Positions 27,997 to 39,630 are shown, counted from the first letter of the stretch. The stretch is DNA of 64,000 bases from Steromphala cineraria (GCA_916613615.1 OU744721.1:55748747-55812746); one strand, 5' to 3'. Notes: a model not told the origin generated them from the sequence alone. Made by a program: numbers and translations.

Positions 27997-28310
27997 CCAC
28001 ACCCATTACACCTAAATTCATCTTCTTCTCCAAAAGCATAAGGCCTAAAAAGCTGAAACCTTGTGTACACACGCCTTGGTTAATGAGTTTTGGAATTTAT
28101 AGCTTTTGTGGCCCTGTTATCCATAGATAGGGCCAAAGGGGTCATGCTCTTTAAAATTATTTCCATTTTTTCCGGAAGCCAAAGCCCTAGAAAGCTGAAA
28201 GTTTGTGAACAGACTTCATTACTAGTTGGGATTATAATGTAAAGCTTGGGTTTCCTGTGGCCCCTAATAAGGGATGTAGATGTCACGCCCTATAACCTTC
28301 TTTCACCTTC
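27997..28310 (-). mobile_element. Fragment of the same array-bearing family, about two monomers
   Basis: Read on the minus strand it contains CTTATTAGGGGCCACAGG, TTTCAGCTTTCTAGGG, TGACCCCTTTGGCCCTAT and ACAGGGCCACAAAAGCT, matching element B monomers. It ends against the SINE at 27688-27989. Confidence 0.65.
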
Positions 28311-30455
28311 TGATGAGCTACAGAGGCAATGGCTCTATGTCTTAATTAGAGAGACCCCAGCAATTCGCAGAATGACTCTTTTAACCTGATTTGTGGTCAG
28401 CTTCAAATAACACATTTCCTTCTCAAAATACCTTGAAAGAAAGACATATTTTTTTTTAAGACTACTCATTTTTCTCACCATCTCCCTTAAACATCAACCA
28501 TGTGCTTTCGATTATTTGCTGCACGTGAAGTTTAAGTTGCCTTGCAGCAGGACGTTCATGAAGTCCGTGCATCACGAGCTGAAATGAACAACATCGTGTA
28601 ACCACACGTTTAGGGAATGTACCAATACAATCTAACTATTCAACGACCACGTCCTAATGACGGCCGTTTTTGGTCACTGCAAATTCTTAATTTATATCTA
28701 ACACTGATTCGCGGCCACCTGTTTTATGTGAAATAACACATATAAAATAATCTAAATATTTCAGTATTTCAGAGTAGAATGGAAAATATTTATGAAGATG
28801 TGCCACGTACCGTTTATAACTGAATTATCAAAATATAAACAACACACTCGAACTGCATGCCACTGCAATCCTAAATACTTGCTTTCATAACTTGCCTTTG
28901 CAATTCATCAATTTACCTTTACATATTTTTCCAACCAAAGCGCGTGTCATAATGAAATGTAATCAATGTTGACTTGAGTTCCTTGCACCTGTTGAATTAA
29001 GATTCTTTAGAGCAGAATATTTGAATTTTATAAAGTATTGCATTCACTATTTATTATAGCTTGATCTTTGCATGGCCTCGTTGATTAGGCATATATATAT
29101 ATAGCTAACCAGTTGACGAAGAAGTTTGTGTGTAATAATCCGTATTTAAGCTTTATCACTTCTTCCACTTATGGTTGGGGGCGGGACATCGCAGTGGTTA
29201 GCGCGTTCGGCTTCGGATCAGGAGGTCCGTGGTTCGTATCCCGCCAGGGGCTCGGCAACTTTGTCTGCAGTAGAGAACTGTTCTACACGCAGCCAGTTTT
29301 GGGTGCAATGCTACACTGAACTTCAGCGCAGTACCACTGCTCGCAGGTTTCACCGCAATACGTAGCCACAATGGTATTGCGGGCTTTCTCCCTGCAAAAA
29401 TACTAGCAGCCGCAATGTAGTGCGATAAACCCCAAATCACCTCACCTTCACTAATTGTAACTCCAAGCATCCAGTTGCAACAGTGTGGCACCAGATCAAA
29501 CACTATTAACGTATCAATATAATTATTTATTGTTCACTGATATTTTTTTTACTATGCCCATAGACGTCGGGATTTTCAAAATAGGAGACTATTTTCTTAT
29601 ATTGTGAATGTTTGTTTTTTATCATTCGTTCACTTTACTTTAACTTGCAAGTTTACGAAAAATCGTAGCTTTTCATGATCACGAAACATGTACGAATTAT
29701 TAATTATTTACGGATTTTTGGGAAAATGATAAGAGTGACTGAGTGATTTCGAATACACTAAGGATTTACACGTACATGATATCATATCACAATTCATGTA
29801 CGAAATGTTTACGTTAGTTAGTAACAATTCTTTGATATATCCGCACGTGTTTCGTTTTAACTTCGCGACATTCGTAGATGATTTTGATCGATAGGTCATT
29901 CGGGGCGAGAATATCAAAATTAACAACCGTGAATTTCCACGAAATGTTAAAAGATGATATTGATCACACGAAAAGTTTCGAAATATTTATCATACCGAAA
30001 TTTGCAGGTGATCCTTTATGATAATAACCATTTGTTAACAAATGCCACGTATTGATTTTTTTGTAGAATCAACAAGGAACATTTACGACTTTCAATAAGT
30101 AATTACGAAATGTCTGTAGATGTTCGCCAATGTGGAAAATGTCACGTTCGTTATGATTCGGGATAGATCGTAGTTAAAACGGGAATTACGCAGCTTTTTT
30201 TCAGGAGTGTCTTAATTGATTTCAAACACCTGAATACACACATATCTCAAGACTGTTGATAATTGCGTCAATAATATTCTATCTCTTGTTTCTTATCTAC
30301 TACATGACGTAACAGCAATTTATAATTATAGTTCCATATTTATTCTTACAGATTAAATGTATATAAATATGCAAACTTATCTGATGCCATTACTTGAAAA
30401 CATCATTCGTTTAACCAGTTACTTGGGTACATGCATGGTTTAGAAATATGCTGTT
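28311..30455. other. Intergenic sequence apart from the SINE at 29174-29455
   Basis: No gene recognised. 28464-28586 on the minus strand is briefly open after a plausible acceptor, but has no partner exon. Confidence 0.4.
29174..29455 (+). mobile_element. tRNA-Arg(TCG)-derived SINE, plus strand
   Basis: The head contains CAGTGGTTAGCGCGTTCGGC, TTCGGATCAGGAGGTCC and the B box GGTTCGTATCC, then CTGCAGTAGAGAACTGTTCT, GCGCAGTACCACTGC and AACCCCAAATCACCTCACC. It is in the opposite orientation to, and 1.2 kb from, the other copy. Confidence 0.85.
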
Positions 30456-30812
30456 TTAAAGGGGCAGTAGCACGTTTTTAGGGAAATATAAGGTGATGTC
30501 AGGAAAATGAAAATACATGGTTCCAATTGAAAGACAATGTTGCTAAATGAAGAAGTAATAAAACAAATATATAACGTAAAGTTCAGCCATGCAATTCCCT
30601 TTCTTACACAAAATGAATTAAAGGTGTTCACACAAAAATGGCAGCCATTGCACTTTATGTGAATGTTTATCATTTGTTTTCTGACTAACGACGATTGGTT
30701 TGTGGAATGAGATTTTTGACACTCTCAAAATAATACATTTAGCATTTACTTACATTTATCAGTGATAAATTGAAAATATATTTTTTTACAAAAAAAGTGC
30801 TTCTGCCCTTTT
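30456..30812 (-). mobile_element. TTAA MITE family 1, copy in reverse orientation
   Basis: It starts TTAAAGGGGCAGTAGCACG, then ATATAAGGTGATGTCAGGAA. The right end is decayed (AGTGCTTCTGCCCTTTTG). Confidence 0.85.
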
Positions 30813-31119
30813 GATATATAATGTTGCCATGGAAATGTTTATATACCAAGTATTGTACTCTGGGCCACCTCTCAATCAATTTAATCACCAATAATTAATC
30901 AAAAAGCTTTCAAATTAAGTGCAAAATATGTATGTGATTGGTATCATTCATGAATATATTAATATCACTTTATGACTATACATCCATTTAAGAACAGCAA
31001 TATTAAGTTTGTAATGTTCCCGGCAAAAATATATTTTGAAAGCAAAAAATAATCAAATTACTTGATAAGGATATCACAATTTTTAAAGCAGTTATCGTTT
31101 ACATTTATATAAGATAGGC

Positions 31120-31206
31120 CATTCTCCCCCAATAGAAGACACGGCGCTAATGGCTGAAATATTGCCAATGCAAGCGGCGTAAAACAATAACTCATTCGCT
31201 CACTCC
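31120..31206 (-). mobile_element. Short GTGA-tailed repeat fragment
   Basis: GGCTGAAATATTGCCAATGC, GGCGTAAAACAATAACTCAT and TCGCTCACTCC form the usual 3' end of this repeat. Confidence 0.5.
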
Positions 31207-31473
31207 AATAGAAGATTTTACATTTTGCCACAAAAAATGCCATTCTAATTTCTCAAATCTCAGTCATAAAATTCTGTTAAAATCTCTTGGATCAAGGTCA
31301 ATTTCAATCGGTGCAATCGAAGTTTATTGTGGAATCGGCCACTCTCTTCATAAGTAATCATTTAAGCTACTAATCGCAAATGCGTCGGTGACAACAACCA
31401 CCCTTTTAAAGCGAGAAGTGTTTTCATTGGCTGTATTTTTTCAAAGGTCTTTGGTACATTTATATGCTGCTAG

Positions 31474-31823
31474 CATTTTCTCCCCACAGAGGCATATCAA
31501 GTCATGTTGATTTAGCCTCTGTTATATTACGCCGAGTTTGTGGGATAGAATGGGAGATGCCTCATTGGAGGCAATCAAAATTAGTTGTGCAATCAGCGAC
31601 GCTGTTCTTAAATCATCATTTTGGCTACTGAATCAAGGCAAAGACATTGTGATATGAACCATCCTTTCCATGCGAGAAGCCTTGTCATTTAATGAAGAAA
31701 TTCAAATTTAATGTGATGAAAGGTTTTTTCCGTCAGGGGAAAATGCCGGAACCCACTGATTTCGGCGTAATATAACAAAGGCTAAATCAACATGACTTGA
31801 TCTGCCTCTGTGGGGAGAGAATG
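31474..31823 (-). mobile_element. MITE family 2 (CTCTCCCCACAGAGGC ends), near full length
   Basis: It runs from TTTTCTCCCCACAGAGGC to CTGCCTCTGTGGGGAGAGAATG. Inner conserved blocks are GCAATCAGCGACGCTGTTCT, GTGATATGAACCA and CCGGAACCCACTGATTTCGG. No coding capacity. Confidence 0.88.
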
Positions 31824-33561
31824 TGCGGCTAGTGGAACCTGTCAGAAACAACGGAACTGGTGTTCATTATACAGAGGTTTGATCGAGAATAAGTGAGTGT
31901 GGTGAAAGAATGAGCACTTTGACCACAACAATTACCATTCTCTCAACACATGAAGCACAGTGCGAGCAAACTTGCTCGGGTATGACTGAATTATATAGTA
32001 TAACATGAATGAATATCGAATCGAATTTTGGCGTCGTTTTTGCTACTGAATTGCTACTGAATTCATATGATAAAAGACATATGAAACAGTTTACCACCAA
32101 GAAAAACTTCGTTCCCTACTTTTGAAAGGATTACTGTCCAGATATTATTGTTAAGTGAAATCTAGGGCCACTCCTACTTTTTTAATTTTTGGTAACATCA
32201 TTTTCTTGTCATATGTATGATAGTTGTCACCGAACGAGTTTTCGACCTACGACGTTTTATTATCGACACTATGCATTGTTCAAGTTTTCTTGGTATAGTA
32301 AAATGATTTCTTTCAATTCTACATTCAAGTTGGTACTAATTTTTTTGGTGATATAAGCATTGCTATCAATCTAGTTATCATGTTAGTTCGTCTGTCCGCA
32401 AACTATTATTTTAAATGATTGTAGTCTTGTCTCTTCCACACTGAAACAAAATTATTTTGATAGTATCATTCTCGCGGTGCAATTACTATCAATTCTATTT
32501 CGGGCTTACGTCTAGACTTGACAATGTTCGATTCACGGGAGTATGTAATCACTGCTAGGTTCTTTTGGCGACTTTTATACCAATCCTGGTGTTTTTATGC
32601 ATATTTCTGCTGAAATTTGTCACGATTGTCATTGTCAATCATAATGATTAATTACAGCTGCGTACCTTACGTTTGTTCACTTACCTGCGTTGTCTAGTGC
32701 AAATAATGTAATTTGGTATCTCTTTGTTGCTGTCTGGCATTGCGAAACGGATAATGTCGAAATTGCACAACATAAGTTGGATTTCACTTTGCGTTAACAT
32801 ATTCGTATGTCATACGTAACAATTAACTATTAATTATTGGCAGATCATCTAAGTGACCAGGGGTCAACATTTCGAAAACACGATTTTTTTAATTTTTCTC
32901 TACATAAGGCTTCATAAGTAATCAACAGCTTAAGACCTAATATATATTTGTTCTTCTGCAATAAGTCAATGTAATTGCGCTAACTTTGTTCTTAGAGAGT
33001 CTATATGGAATATGTTAATCGAAATCAACGAGAATTTCAATTTCAATGATATGACCCAATTCTTCTATTTAACTATGCCAAGTTTTGAATTTCTGCACCG
33101 CTGACCAGACGATCTCAAAATATGGTTATTTTACATATGGAAAGTTGATGATCTTTTGTCAGTGCTACTGGAGTTATTAAATGGACGTCCAAACGAAACC
33201 CAAGATGCACTAGCAAGTGAACAAACCTTAGGTACGCACTGTTGCAATCAACTCATCAACACTGTTGTGATTCTGAGGCAAACTAAGGTTCAACATCACT
33301 ACACATGGGTGTTCTAGATTTATACAGATATCATGATTTTGATTTGAATGTAAGTAAAATCTTTCTTTATGTTGTTACTGTTATTGATAAATACAAGTAC
33401 TTTCCCGACGAAAATTCCCAGGAGTGATCTGATGTAGAGAATTGGAACATTCGGCTCTTGGTTATCGAGGATGGATATTAATAAGAACGATCACCACATT
33501 TACGATTATCATTAGTAATGTTAGTGATGTTACACTTTTGTCCTGTAGGAGTAATTTTAAG
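31824..33561. other. Intergenic sequence, nothing recognised
   Basis: A+T-rich, with no long frame, clear repeat array or RNA gene. GCGTACCTTACGTTTGTTCA (32650) resembles 20677-20700 and the complement near 33220, so a dispersed repeat may be present. Confidence 0.4.
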
Positions 33562-33832
33562 TGTCCTCACAGAGGCAAATCAAGTCATGAAATGTTGATA
33601 CAGCCTCTGTTCTAATAAGCTTAGTTTGTGGTATTTTGTAAGAGATGCCTGATTGGAGACAAACAAAGTTAGTTGTTCAATCAGTTGAACCATGGCAAAG
33701 ACGTTGTGATATAAGCCACCCTTTACTTCTGAGAAGCGTTGTCATTTGCCAAGGAAATTCAAATGGATTGTGGTACAAATTTTGTCCGCCAGGGGACACT
33801 GCAGGAACCCACGGAATTGGTCTTATTAGAAA
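33562..33832 (-). mobile_element. MITE family 2, right end truncated
   Basis: It starts at TCCTCACAGAGGCAAATC, continues through TTCAATCAGTTGAACCATGG and CCGCCAGGGGACACTGCAGG, and loses homology near GGTCTTATTAG. The terminal CTGTGGGGAGAG is absent. Confidence 0.75.
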
Positions 33833-33967
33833 GGAGGTCGGTTTCGGATTCAGAAACATGAAGAAAAGAAACAAAGAAGAAAGAATAATAATCTATAACT
33901 GATTTTCAAAAGGGGGGATCCGCCACTGGAGGTAGTATCAACATTTTATTACTTTCTCTACCTCTGT

Positions 33968-34313
33968 CATTCTCTCCCCACAGAGGCAGATCAAGTCATG
34001 TTGATTTAGCCTCTGTTCTATAACGACGTGTTTGTGAGATAGAATTTGATATGCCTGATTGGAGGCAATCAAAATTAGTTGTGCAATCAGCGACGCTGTT
34101 CTTAAATCATAATTTTGGCTACTGAAACAAGGCAAAGGCATTGTGATATGAACCACTCTTTCCATGAGAGCAGCCTTGTCATTTGATAAGAAATTCAAAT
34201 GTATTGAGATGAAAGTTTTTTCCCGCCAGGGGAAACTGCAGGAACCCACGAATTTCGTAATAGAACAGAGGCTAAATCGACATGACTTGATCTGCCTCTG
34301 TGGGGAGAGAATG
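33968..34313 (-). mobile_element. MITE family 2, full-length copy
   Basis: It runs from CATTCTCTCCCCACAGAGGC to GCCTCTGTGGGGAGAGAATG, with the same internal blocks as the copy at 31474. It lies about 140 bp from a truncated copy in the same orientation. Confidence 0.92.
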
Positions 34314-34607
34314 TACCTCTGTTAAAAGAGTATGATGATATTTTCTTTGATGTACCTTTAACAGGTAAGGATAACAATAATTTTTCAATTTATTTTCATA
34401 TCTTATATTTCAAAACTTAATGGAACGAATCTATCGTATCTAACTTTCAACAAACTTAAAAAGTCATCAAAACTATATTTCAGATAAAACATGTTGTAAT
34501 GAACATCGTTTGTAAATAGCGGGTACCATTTTTTTTTTTATATGACAGAATCAACCAAAGGATGCATCTTTAATTTCTCAACACTTGGGCTGTTTGAGTG
34601 GCATTAT

Positions 34608-34775
34608 AGTTGCTGGATTAAGGAAGACAAGAGTAATTCTATGGGTGAACAATTTCTTGCATGCTTGAAAACGGTATAAGAATCTATACCGAAACGTCGC
34701 TATTGTCAAACAAAGAAGTTGTTCATCCATAGAATTACTCCTGTCCTTATTCCCCACACTTGTTTTGGTGCTCAA
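34608..34775. repeat. Inverted repeat with an inner hairpin and GAAACGTC
   Basis: The arms AGAGTAATTCTATGGGTGAA and TTCATCCATAGAATTACT enclose CGGTATA-AGAATC-TATACCG followed by AAACGTCGC. A related structure lies at 42224-42345. Confidence 0.75.
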
Positions 34776-35385
34776 AAAGGAGAAATTCTGGAGATTTTAC
34801 AACCGATAATAATTTCACTTATTAATCTTTTTAAGCTTTATATTGCATTTTCTGAAAGTTTCATAATTTTCGTCAGCAAACTATACTTATTTATAAACAT
34901 AAACATCTAGATATCATAGCTGCAATCCAAATAGTCGAAGTCTTCACTTTTATCAAACACCTTTGAAGGTCTTTCCATTCCATGTAGACAATTAACTTAC
35001 AACTCAGGGCTATTTAACTATTTTAACACTAATTACACATCAGTTTCATATGTTGCCTACTTTTTTTAAGTCTTACGGTATAAAAGAACTGATATCTGGC
35101 AGGATCCAATTACTTTTTTCTTTATTTGATATTCAAGTGATTGTAGTTTTTAGTCAAAGGACTTATTTTCCATGATAATATGAACCGAATGCCATTGATA
35201 ACATCTATTCTTACCACAATTCACATTAATTGGTTAGTATGTAAAACGAAACGCGTTTAAATCATCAAAAGTAAGACTTTTCATTCAAATCTATTTACAA
35301 CACTAAACACAGACAGTTTTCTTTTTCCTCTTACCACGAGACAAGTCCATTCACATGTTTACCTTTTGCAAATTCGACAAACACT

Positions 35386-35750
35386 TTATAGGGGCAGTGA
35401 CACGTTTTTTGATAATTGTATTTTTCAAAAGTTTCACTGATAATTGTAAGTTAATGCAAAATGTATTATTTTGACAGTGTCAAACATCTCATTACACAAA
35501 CCAATCATCCATAGTCAGAGGACAACGTATGAAGATTCACATAAAATCCATTGGCGGCCATTTTGTGTGAACACCTTTAATTCAGTTTGTGTAAGAAAAA
35601 GGAATCACATGGCTAAACTTTACCTTATATATTTAAAATATTACTGCTACATTTAGTTTAAATACATTGTCTTTTAAATGGAACCATTAATTTTAATTTT
35701 TCTGACATCACCTTATATTCCCCCTAAAAACGTGCTACTGCCCCTTTAAA
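35386..35750 (+). mobile_element. TTAA MITE family 1, full-length copy
   Basis: The left end is mutated (TTATAGGGGCAGTGACACG) and the right end intact (CGTGCTACTGCCCCTTTAA). The internal GGCGGCCATTTTGTGTGAAC is conserved. Confidence 0.88.
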
Positions 35751-35839
35751 TGTGCAGGCACTTAAAACAAGTCTCGAATACTTTTGTTTGTAAGCATGGA
35801 GTGGCATGGAAAATATGATACTTTATGTTTATTTTCATC

Positions 35840-35920
35840 AACAGTGTGTGTGACGGTATCTGAAAAATCAAATATGGATAGTTTTTTTTATGAAGGATCT
35901 ACCTCTGTGGGGAGAGAATG
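35840..35920 (-). mobile_element. MITE family 2, solo end of the long subfamily
   Basis: It retains ACAGTGTGTGTGACGGTATC and AAATCAAATATGGATAG, matching the interior of the copy at 57252-57860, and ends CCTCTGTGGGGAGAGAATG. Confidence 0.6.
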
Positions 35921-36363
35921 ATAATGACATGGATATTTTTTTATAAACGAGAGATATAACATTTTATGAACGCTTCAAGAAATTAAAAACAACAAAAGAT
36001 AAATTTATTAATTGATTTGTTACGGTATAAAGTATATCCGAAGCAATTTTGTTCCTTTTTACCAAAGTCTTTTGGCATAAATAACTTTTTTTCTATTTGG
36101 AACACAAACATAGAATGAAAACATGATAAAAGAAAATATACATCACTTTTCTAAAAGTGTTTTTATAAGTCTCTACAGTAGCATCAAATAATATGATAAC
36201 ATTTGTTTATTCACACATCAACTTTAAATGGAAAAAATATTCATACTCATGTTAAATTAAGGTTGTATTCAAATTTCAAACGTTCAATCACAACTCGTTT
36301 TGCATCATTTTACCTTGATAGGTACAAATAAAACCAACTAACAGTTCTTCAGAGCATATGGCA

Positions 36364-36625
36364 GTCTAAGCAAACCTAGCCCAATATTATCTGTTTCACT
36401 CCTATACTGAGTCTATAAAGGCCTAGTAGAGGGTCGCGTCAGCCCACGTATCGTATTGACCAATCAGAACTCATCTTACCAAGCTACAATAGTCTGCCTT
36501 CGCACGTATAACGTTGGAGGGTCATAGTTCGCAGAAAGGTCGGCTGACGCGACCCTCTACTAGGCCTTGCTAGACTCAGTATAGGAGTGAAACGGATAAT
36601 ATTGAGGCTAGGTTTACTTAGACTG
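36364..36625. mobile_element. Hairpin MITE with about 80-bp arms
   Basis: The left arm AGTCTAAGCAAACCTAG to GGGTCGCGTCAGCC and the right arm GGCTGACGCGACCC to CTAGGTTTACTTAGACT are near-perfect inverted copies around a loop of about 98 bp. The flanks AGCATATGG and AGCATAAGG may be a 9-bp target duplication. Confidence 0.85.
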
Positions 36626-37368
36626 AGCATAAGGACATTTGATACAAAACCGACGGACATGGACAAAATCTTTTAGCAAAAACCGTGTATTCCTTGCTAA
36701 AAAGAATTTTGTTAAAAAAAATTAGAACTTGATGAGATTCATCGGTTTAACTTCCAGTTTTACATAACTGTCTACTCCATGACATCCCCAAGAATTAACT
36801 TCTCTTTACATATCTAATACATACATAATGGACGGTCTTTAAAATAAGTTGTATAACAAAGCAATAAAAAACGCCATTTTTAGGAATTAACTGATTTGCC
36901 GAAACAAAACTGCCATATTTATTTCCAATATGATAGAATCAATGCTAGAATATCATTCATAGTAGAATGTAAATTATTATCCAAAAAAAAGTAAAATGAA
37001 ATAGTTTTATGTTAAATTTAAATGTCTTAAAACCAAGAGCATTCGGTTGATATATAAGTGGGTTGAACTTTACCCAACACAACTTATGAAATATCAAAAT
37101 CATTTAAAACAAACAAGCAATGAGACAATAATCCAATATGATGATTAATTCAATGTAATCAGAAAATAATAGTGTGTATATTGTTATCGCTGTGCAAATC
37201 AGTATCAGAAAATATCTTCACAAACATCGTATCTTTACTGGCTACAATATCACAGTTAGGTTTGATGGAGTAGATATGATATACCAATAGCTAGTGACTT
37301 CATATATAAGAAAAATGACAAAAATCGATCTGTACACAAATAATGGTTCTGACCACTGACACTTGACG

Positions 37369-37731
37369 TTAAAGGGGCAGTAGCACGTTTTAGGGGTAAT
37401 ATAAGGTGATGTCAGGAAAATGAAAATTAATGGTTCCAATTGAAAGACAATGTATTTAAACTAAATTAAGCAGTAATAATTCGAATATACAATGTAAAGT
37501 TTAGCCATGCGATTCCTTTGTCTTACACAAAATGAATTAAAGATGTTCACACAAAAAGGCCGGCAATGGATTTGATGTGAATCTTCATTCTTTGTCCTCT
37601 GACAATGGATGATTGGCTTGTGTAATGAGATTTTTGACACTGTCAAAATAATACATTTAGCATTCACTTACAATTATCAGTGAGAAAATCAAATTATAAA
37701 ATTATCACAAAACGTGCTACTGCCCCTTTAA
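37369..37731 (-). mobile_element. TTAA MITE family 1, first of a tandem pair
   Basis: The full-length copy runs from TTAAAGGGGCAGTAGCACG to CGTGCTACTGCCCCTTTAA. Its last TTAA (37728-37731) is also the first TTAA of the next copy. Confidence 0.9.
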
Positions 37732-38083
37732 GGGGACAGTAGCACGTTTTAGGGGTAATATAAGGTGATGTCAGGAAAATTTAAATTAATGTCTCCAATG
37801 GAAAGACAATGCATTTAAACTAAATGGATTAGTAATTATTCAAATATATAATGCAAAGTTTAGCCATGCGATTCATTTTTCTTACACAAACTGAATTAAA
37901 GGTGTTCACAGAAAATGGCCGCCAATAGATTTAATGTGAATCTTCATACTTTGTCCTCTAACTATGGATGATTGGCTTGTGTAGTGAGATTTTTGACACT
38001 TTCAAAATAATACATTAAACATACAATTATCAGTGAAAATGTGAGATATAAAATTATCAAAAAACGTGCTACTGCCCCTTTAA
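37728..38083 (-). mobile_element. TTAA MITE family 1, second of a tandem pair
   Basis: It runs from TTAAGGGGACAGTAGCACG to CGTGCTACTGCCCCTTTAA, in the same orientation as its neighbour and sharing a single TTAA with it. This supports TTAA as the insertion target. Confidence 0.9.
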
Positions 38084-38299
38084 CAAGGAAAGCTTGCATG
38101 TTGAGACTGAGACTTGATACCTGGCAGCAAAATGAAAAATCTGATGTAAAATCTCTGAAACATTGAATACATAATACATAATAAGCTATGTTCAAAGCAA
38201 GTTTCTTTTAAATGCAACATGTGCCGACACTTCTTCCAATTGCTTCGCCTCTAAAACAGAGATCGTCCTTTTTGCTACATTCGTTGAAATCTCCAGGAA

Positions 38300-39043
38300 A
38301 GTACTGAATTCAACGTTTAATCTCATTCGCACTTCATTAAAAAAGGACATATTTTAGAAAATTGATTATCAAAGACAACATAGTTTTGTCATCACATGTC
38401 AGCGTGATCACACGCATATGCTTCATTGAAATGCTGGGCCAAAATAACATAATATTTTTCATATTCACAATTCGTCAAATCTCTGACTCTCTCAAAAATG
38501 TATCGAATTTCACTTATTTTCAAACTCATTCACACATCATTACATAGCTACATGTTTCCTACTACTGATTATCAAATACTATATAGTAAATGTTCACTTT
38601 TCAAATGTTTGGCCAAAATAGCACATATTAGTTTTCCTTAAAATAGCACAAATTAGTCACCTACGTTCAATCTCTCACCAGAAAAGTATTGAATGTCACT
38701 TTCAAACTCATTCACAGGGTATTGAGATAGCTTTTCTCATGATAACATGTACAACAGACTTCACATAAATACAGGTCTTTTTTTTCAAATCCTTTGAACA
38801 CCGCTTTTCTCATTGACGCAAATCTCTATTCAGAAAAGTACTAAATTATACTTAGTTTCAAACTCATTCACATGTCATTTTATAGCTACATATTTCCTAC
38901 AACTAATTATTAAAGACTATGTAGTGTTTTCATCACAACTCAATGTGATCACACGTACAAGTTTATTCAAATGCTTGGCTAAGATAACCCACATTTTTCT
39001 TATTGACACTTTCGTCAATATCACTTTTAAACTCATTCACACG
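38300..39043. repeat. Older, degenerate repeat units of about 180-200 bp preceding the 72-bp array
   Basis: Segments near 38300-38480, 38500-38690 and 38830-39040 share an order of motifs: AAAGTACTGAATT-like, CTCATTCACA, CTACAACTGATTATCAAAGA-like, GTGATCACACG and an ATGCTTGGCCAAAATA-like motif. The GTGATCACACG part resembles the end of PLA2G12 exon 4. The 72-bp array looks like a sub-portion of this longer unit that was later amplified. Confidence 0.6.
38962..38967 (-). terminator. Candidate polyadenylation signal AATAAA for PLA2G12
   Basis: TTTATT on the plus strand reads AATAAA on the minus strand, about 555 bases after the stop codon and just beyond the 72-bp tandem repeats. In this A+T-rich DNA the hexamer is common, so this is only a candidate. 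Confidence 0.25.
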
Positions 39044-39540
39044 TCATTACAGTACATATTTCCTACAACTGATAATCAAAGACTATGTAGTGTTTTCATC
39101 ACAACTCATCACTCGTCATTACAGTACATATTTCCTACAACTGATTATCAAAGACTATGTAGTGTTTTTATCACAACTCATCACTCGTCATTACAGTACA
39201 TATTTCCTACAACTGATAATCTAAGACTATGTAGTGTTTTCATCACAACTCATCACATGTCATTACAGTACATATTTCCTACAACTGATTCTCAAAGACT
39301 ATGTAGTGTTTTCATCACACGTCATTACAGTACATATTTCCTACAACTGATAATCAAAGACTATGTAGTGTTTTCATCACAACTCATCACTCGTCATTAC
39401 AGTACATATTTCCTACAACTGATTATCAAAGACTATGTAGTGTTTTTATCACAACTCATCACTCGTCATTACAGTACATATTTCCTACAACTGATAATCT
39501 AAGACTATGTAGTGTTTTCATCACAACTCATCGTGATCAC
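39044..39540. repeat. 72-bp tandem repeat, seven units, in the PLA2G12 3' UTR
   Basis: Units start at 39044, 39117, 39189, 39261, 39323, 39395 and 39467. The spacing is 72-73 bp except for one 62-bp unit with a 10-bp deletion. Units are nearly identical, implying recent amplification or homogenisation. Each holds the complement of GAGTTGTGATGAAAACACTA, which is also the sequence across the PLA2G12 stop codon. Because 72 is a multiple of three, the plus strand shows a long open frame of 24-residue repeats, which I regard as an artefact. Confidence 0.95.
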
Positions 39541-39630
39541 AAGTGCAGGCTTTCTTCTGTGAGTCCTTGTAGGGTTTACATCCCAGTGTCATTGCTGCAG
39601 TGTACATCAGCTCACTTGTCGAGTAGCAAC
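39521..39630 (-). CDS. PLA2G12A-like: PLA2G12 exon 4 (C-terminus ending HDEL)
   Basis: Behind the acceptor ATTTTTGCAG, this exon completes codon 151 (Gly) and encodes CYSTSELMYTAAMTLGCKPY, then a lysine-rich segment, ACTCDHDEL and TGA at 39523-39521. GCKPY followed by a paired-cysteine CxC tail is characteristic of group XII. The last four residues are a canonical ER-retrieval tetrapeptide. The stop codon and the preceding GAT-GAG-TTG are repeated in the tandem array that starts immediately downstream. Confidence 0.93.

Larger units (their letters stand above)
34314..37368. other. Intergenic sequence between MITE clusters
   Basis: Contains the inverted repeat 34608-34775, TTAA MITE 35386-35750, solo MITE end 35840-35920 and hairpin 36364-36625. 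No gene otherwise. Confidence 0.45.

Noticed and set aside
27771..28072. Open frames across the minus-strand SINE
   Set aside because: They translate the tRNA-derived head and body of a SINE. The plus-strand SINE at 29174 gives the same peptide-like words (WLARSASDQEV).
28464..28586. Possible minus-strand terminal exon (LVMHGLHERPAARQLKLHVQ)
   Set aside because: A plausible acceptor and 38 open codons, but no partner exon, no recognised domain and a high chance of coincidence at this length.
38813..39502. 229-codon plus-strand open frame with 24-residue repeats (YIFPTTDNQRLCSVF)
   Set aside because: The frame exists because the 72-bp unit is a multiple of three. It lies antisense to the 3' UTR of PLA2G12 and the units have no coding-like substitution pattern.
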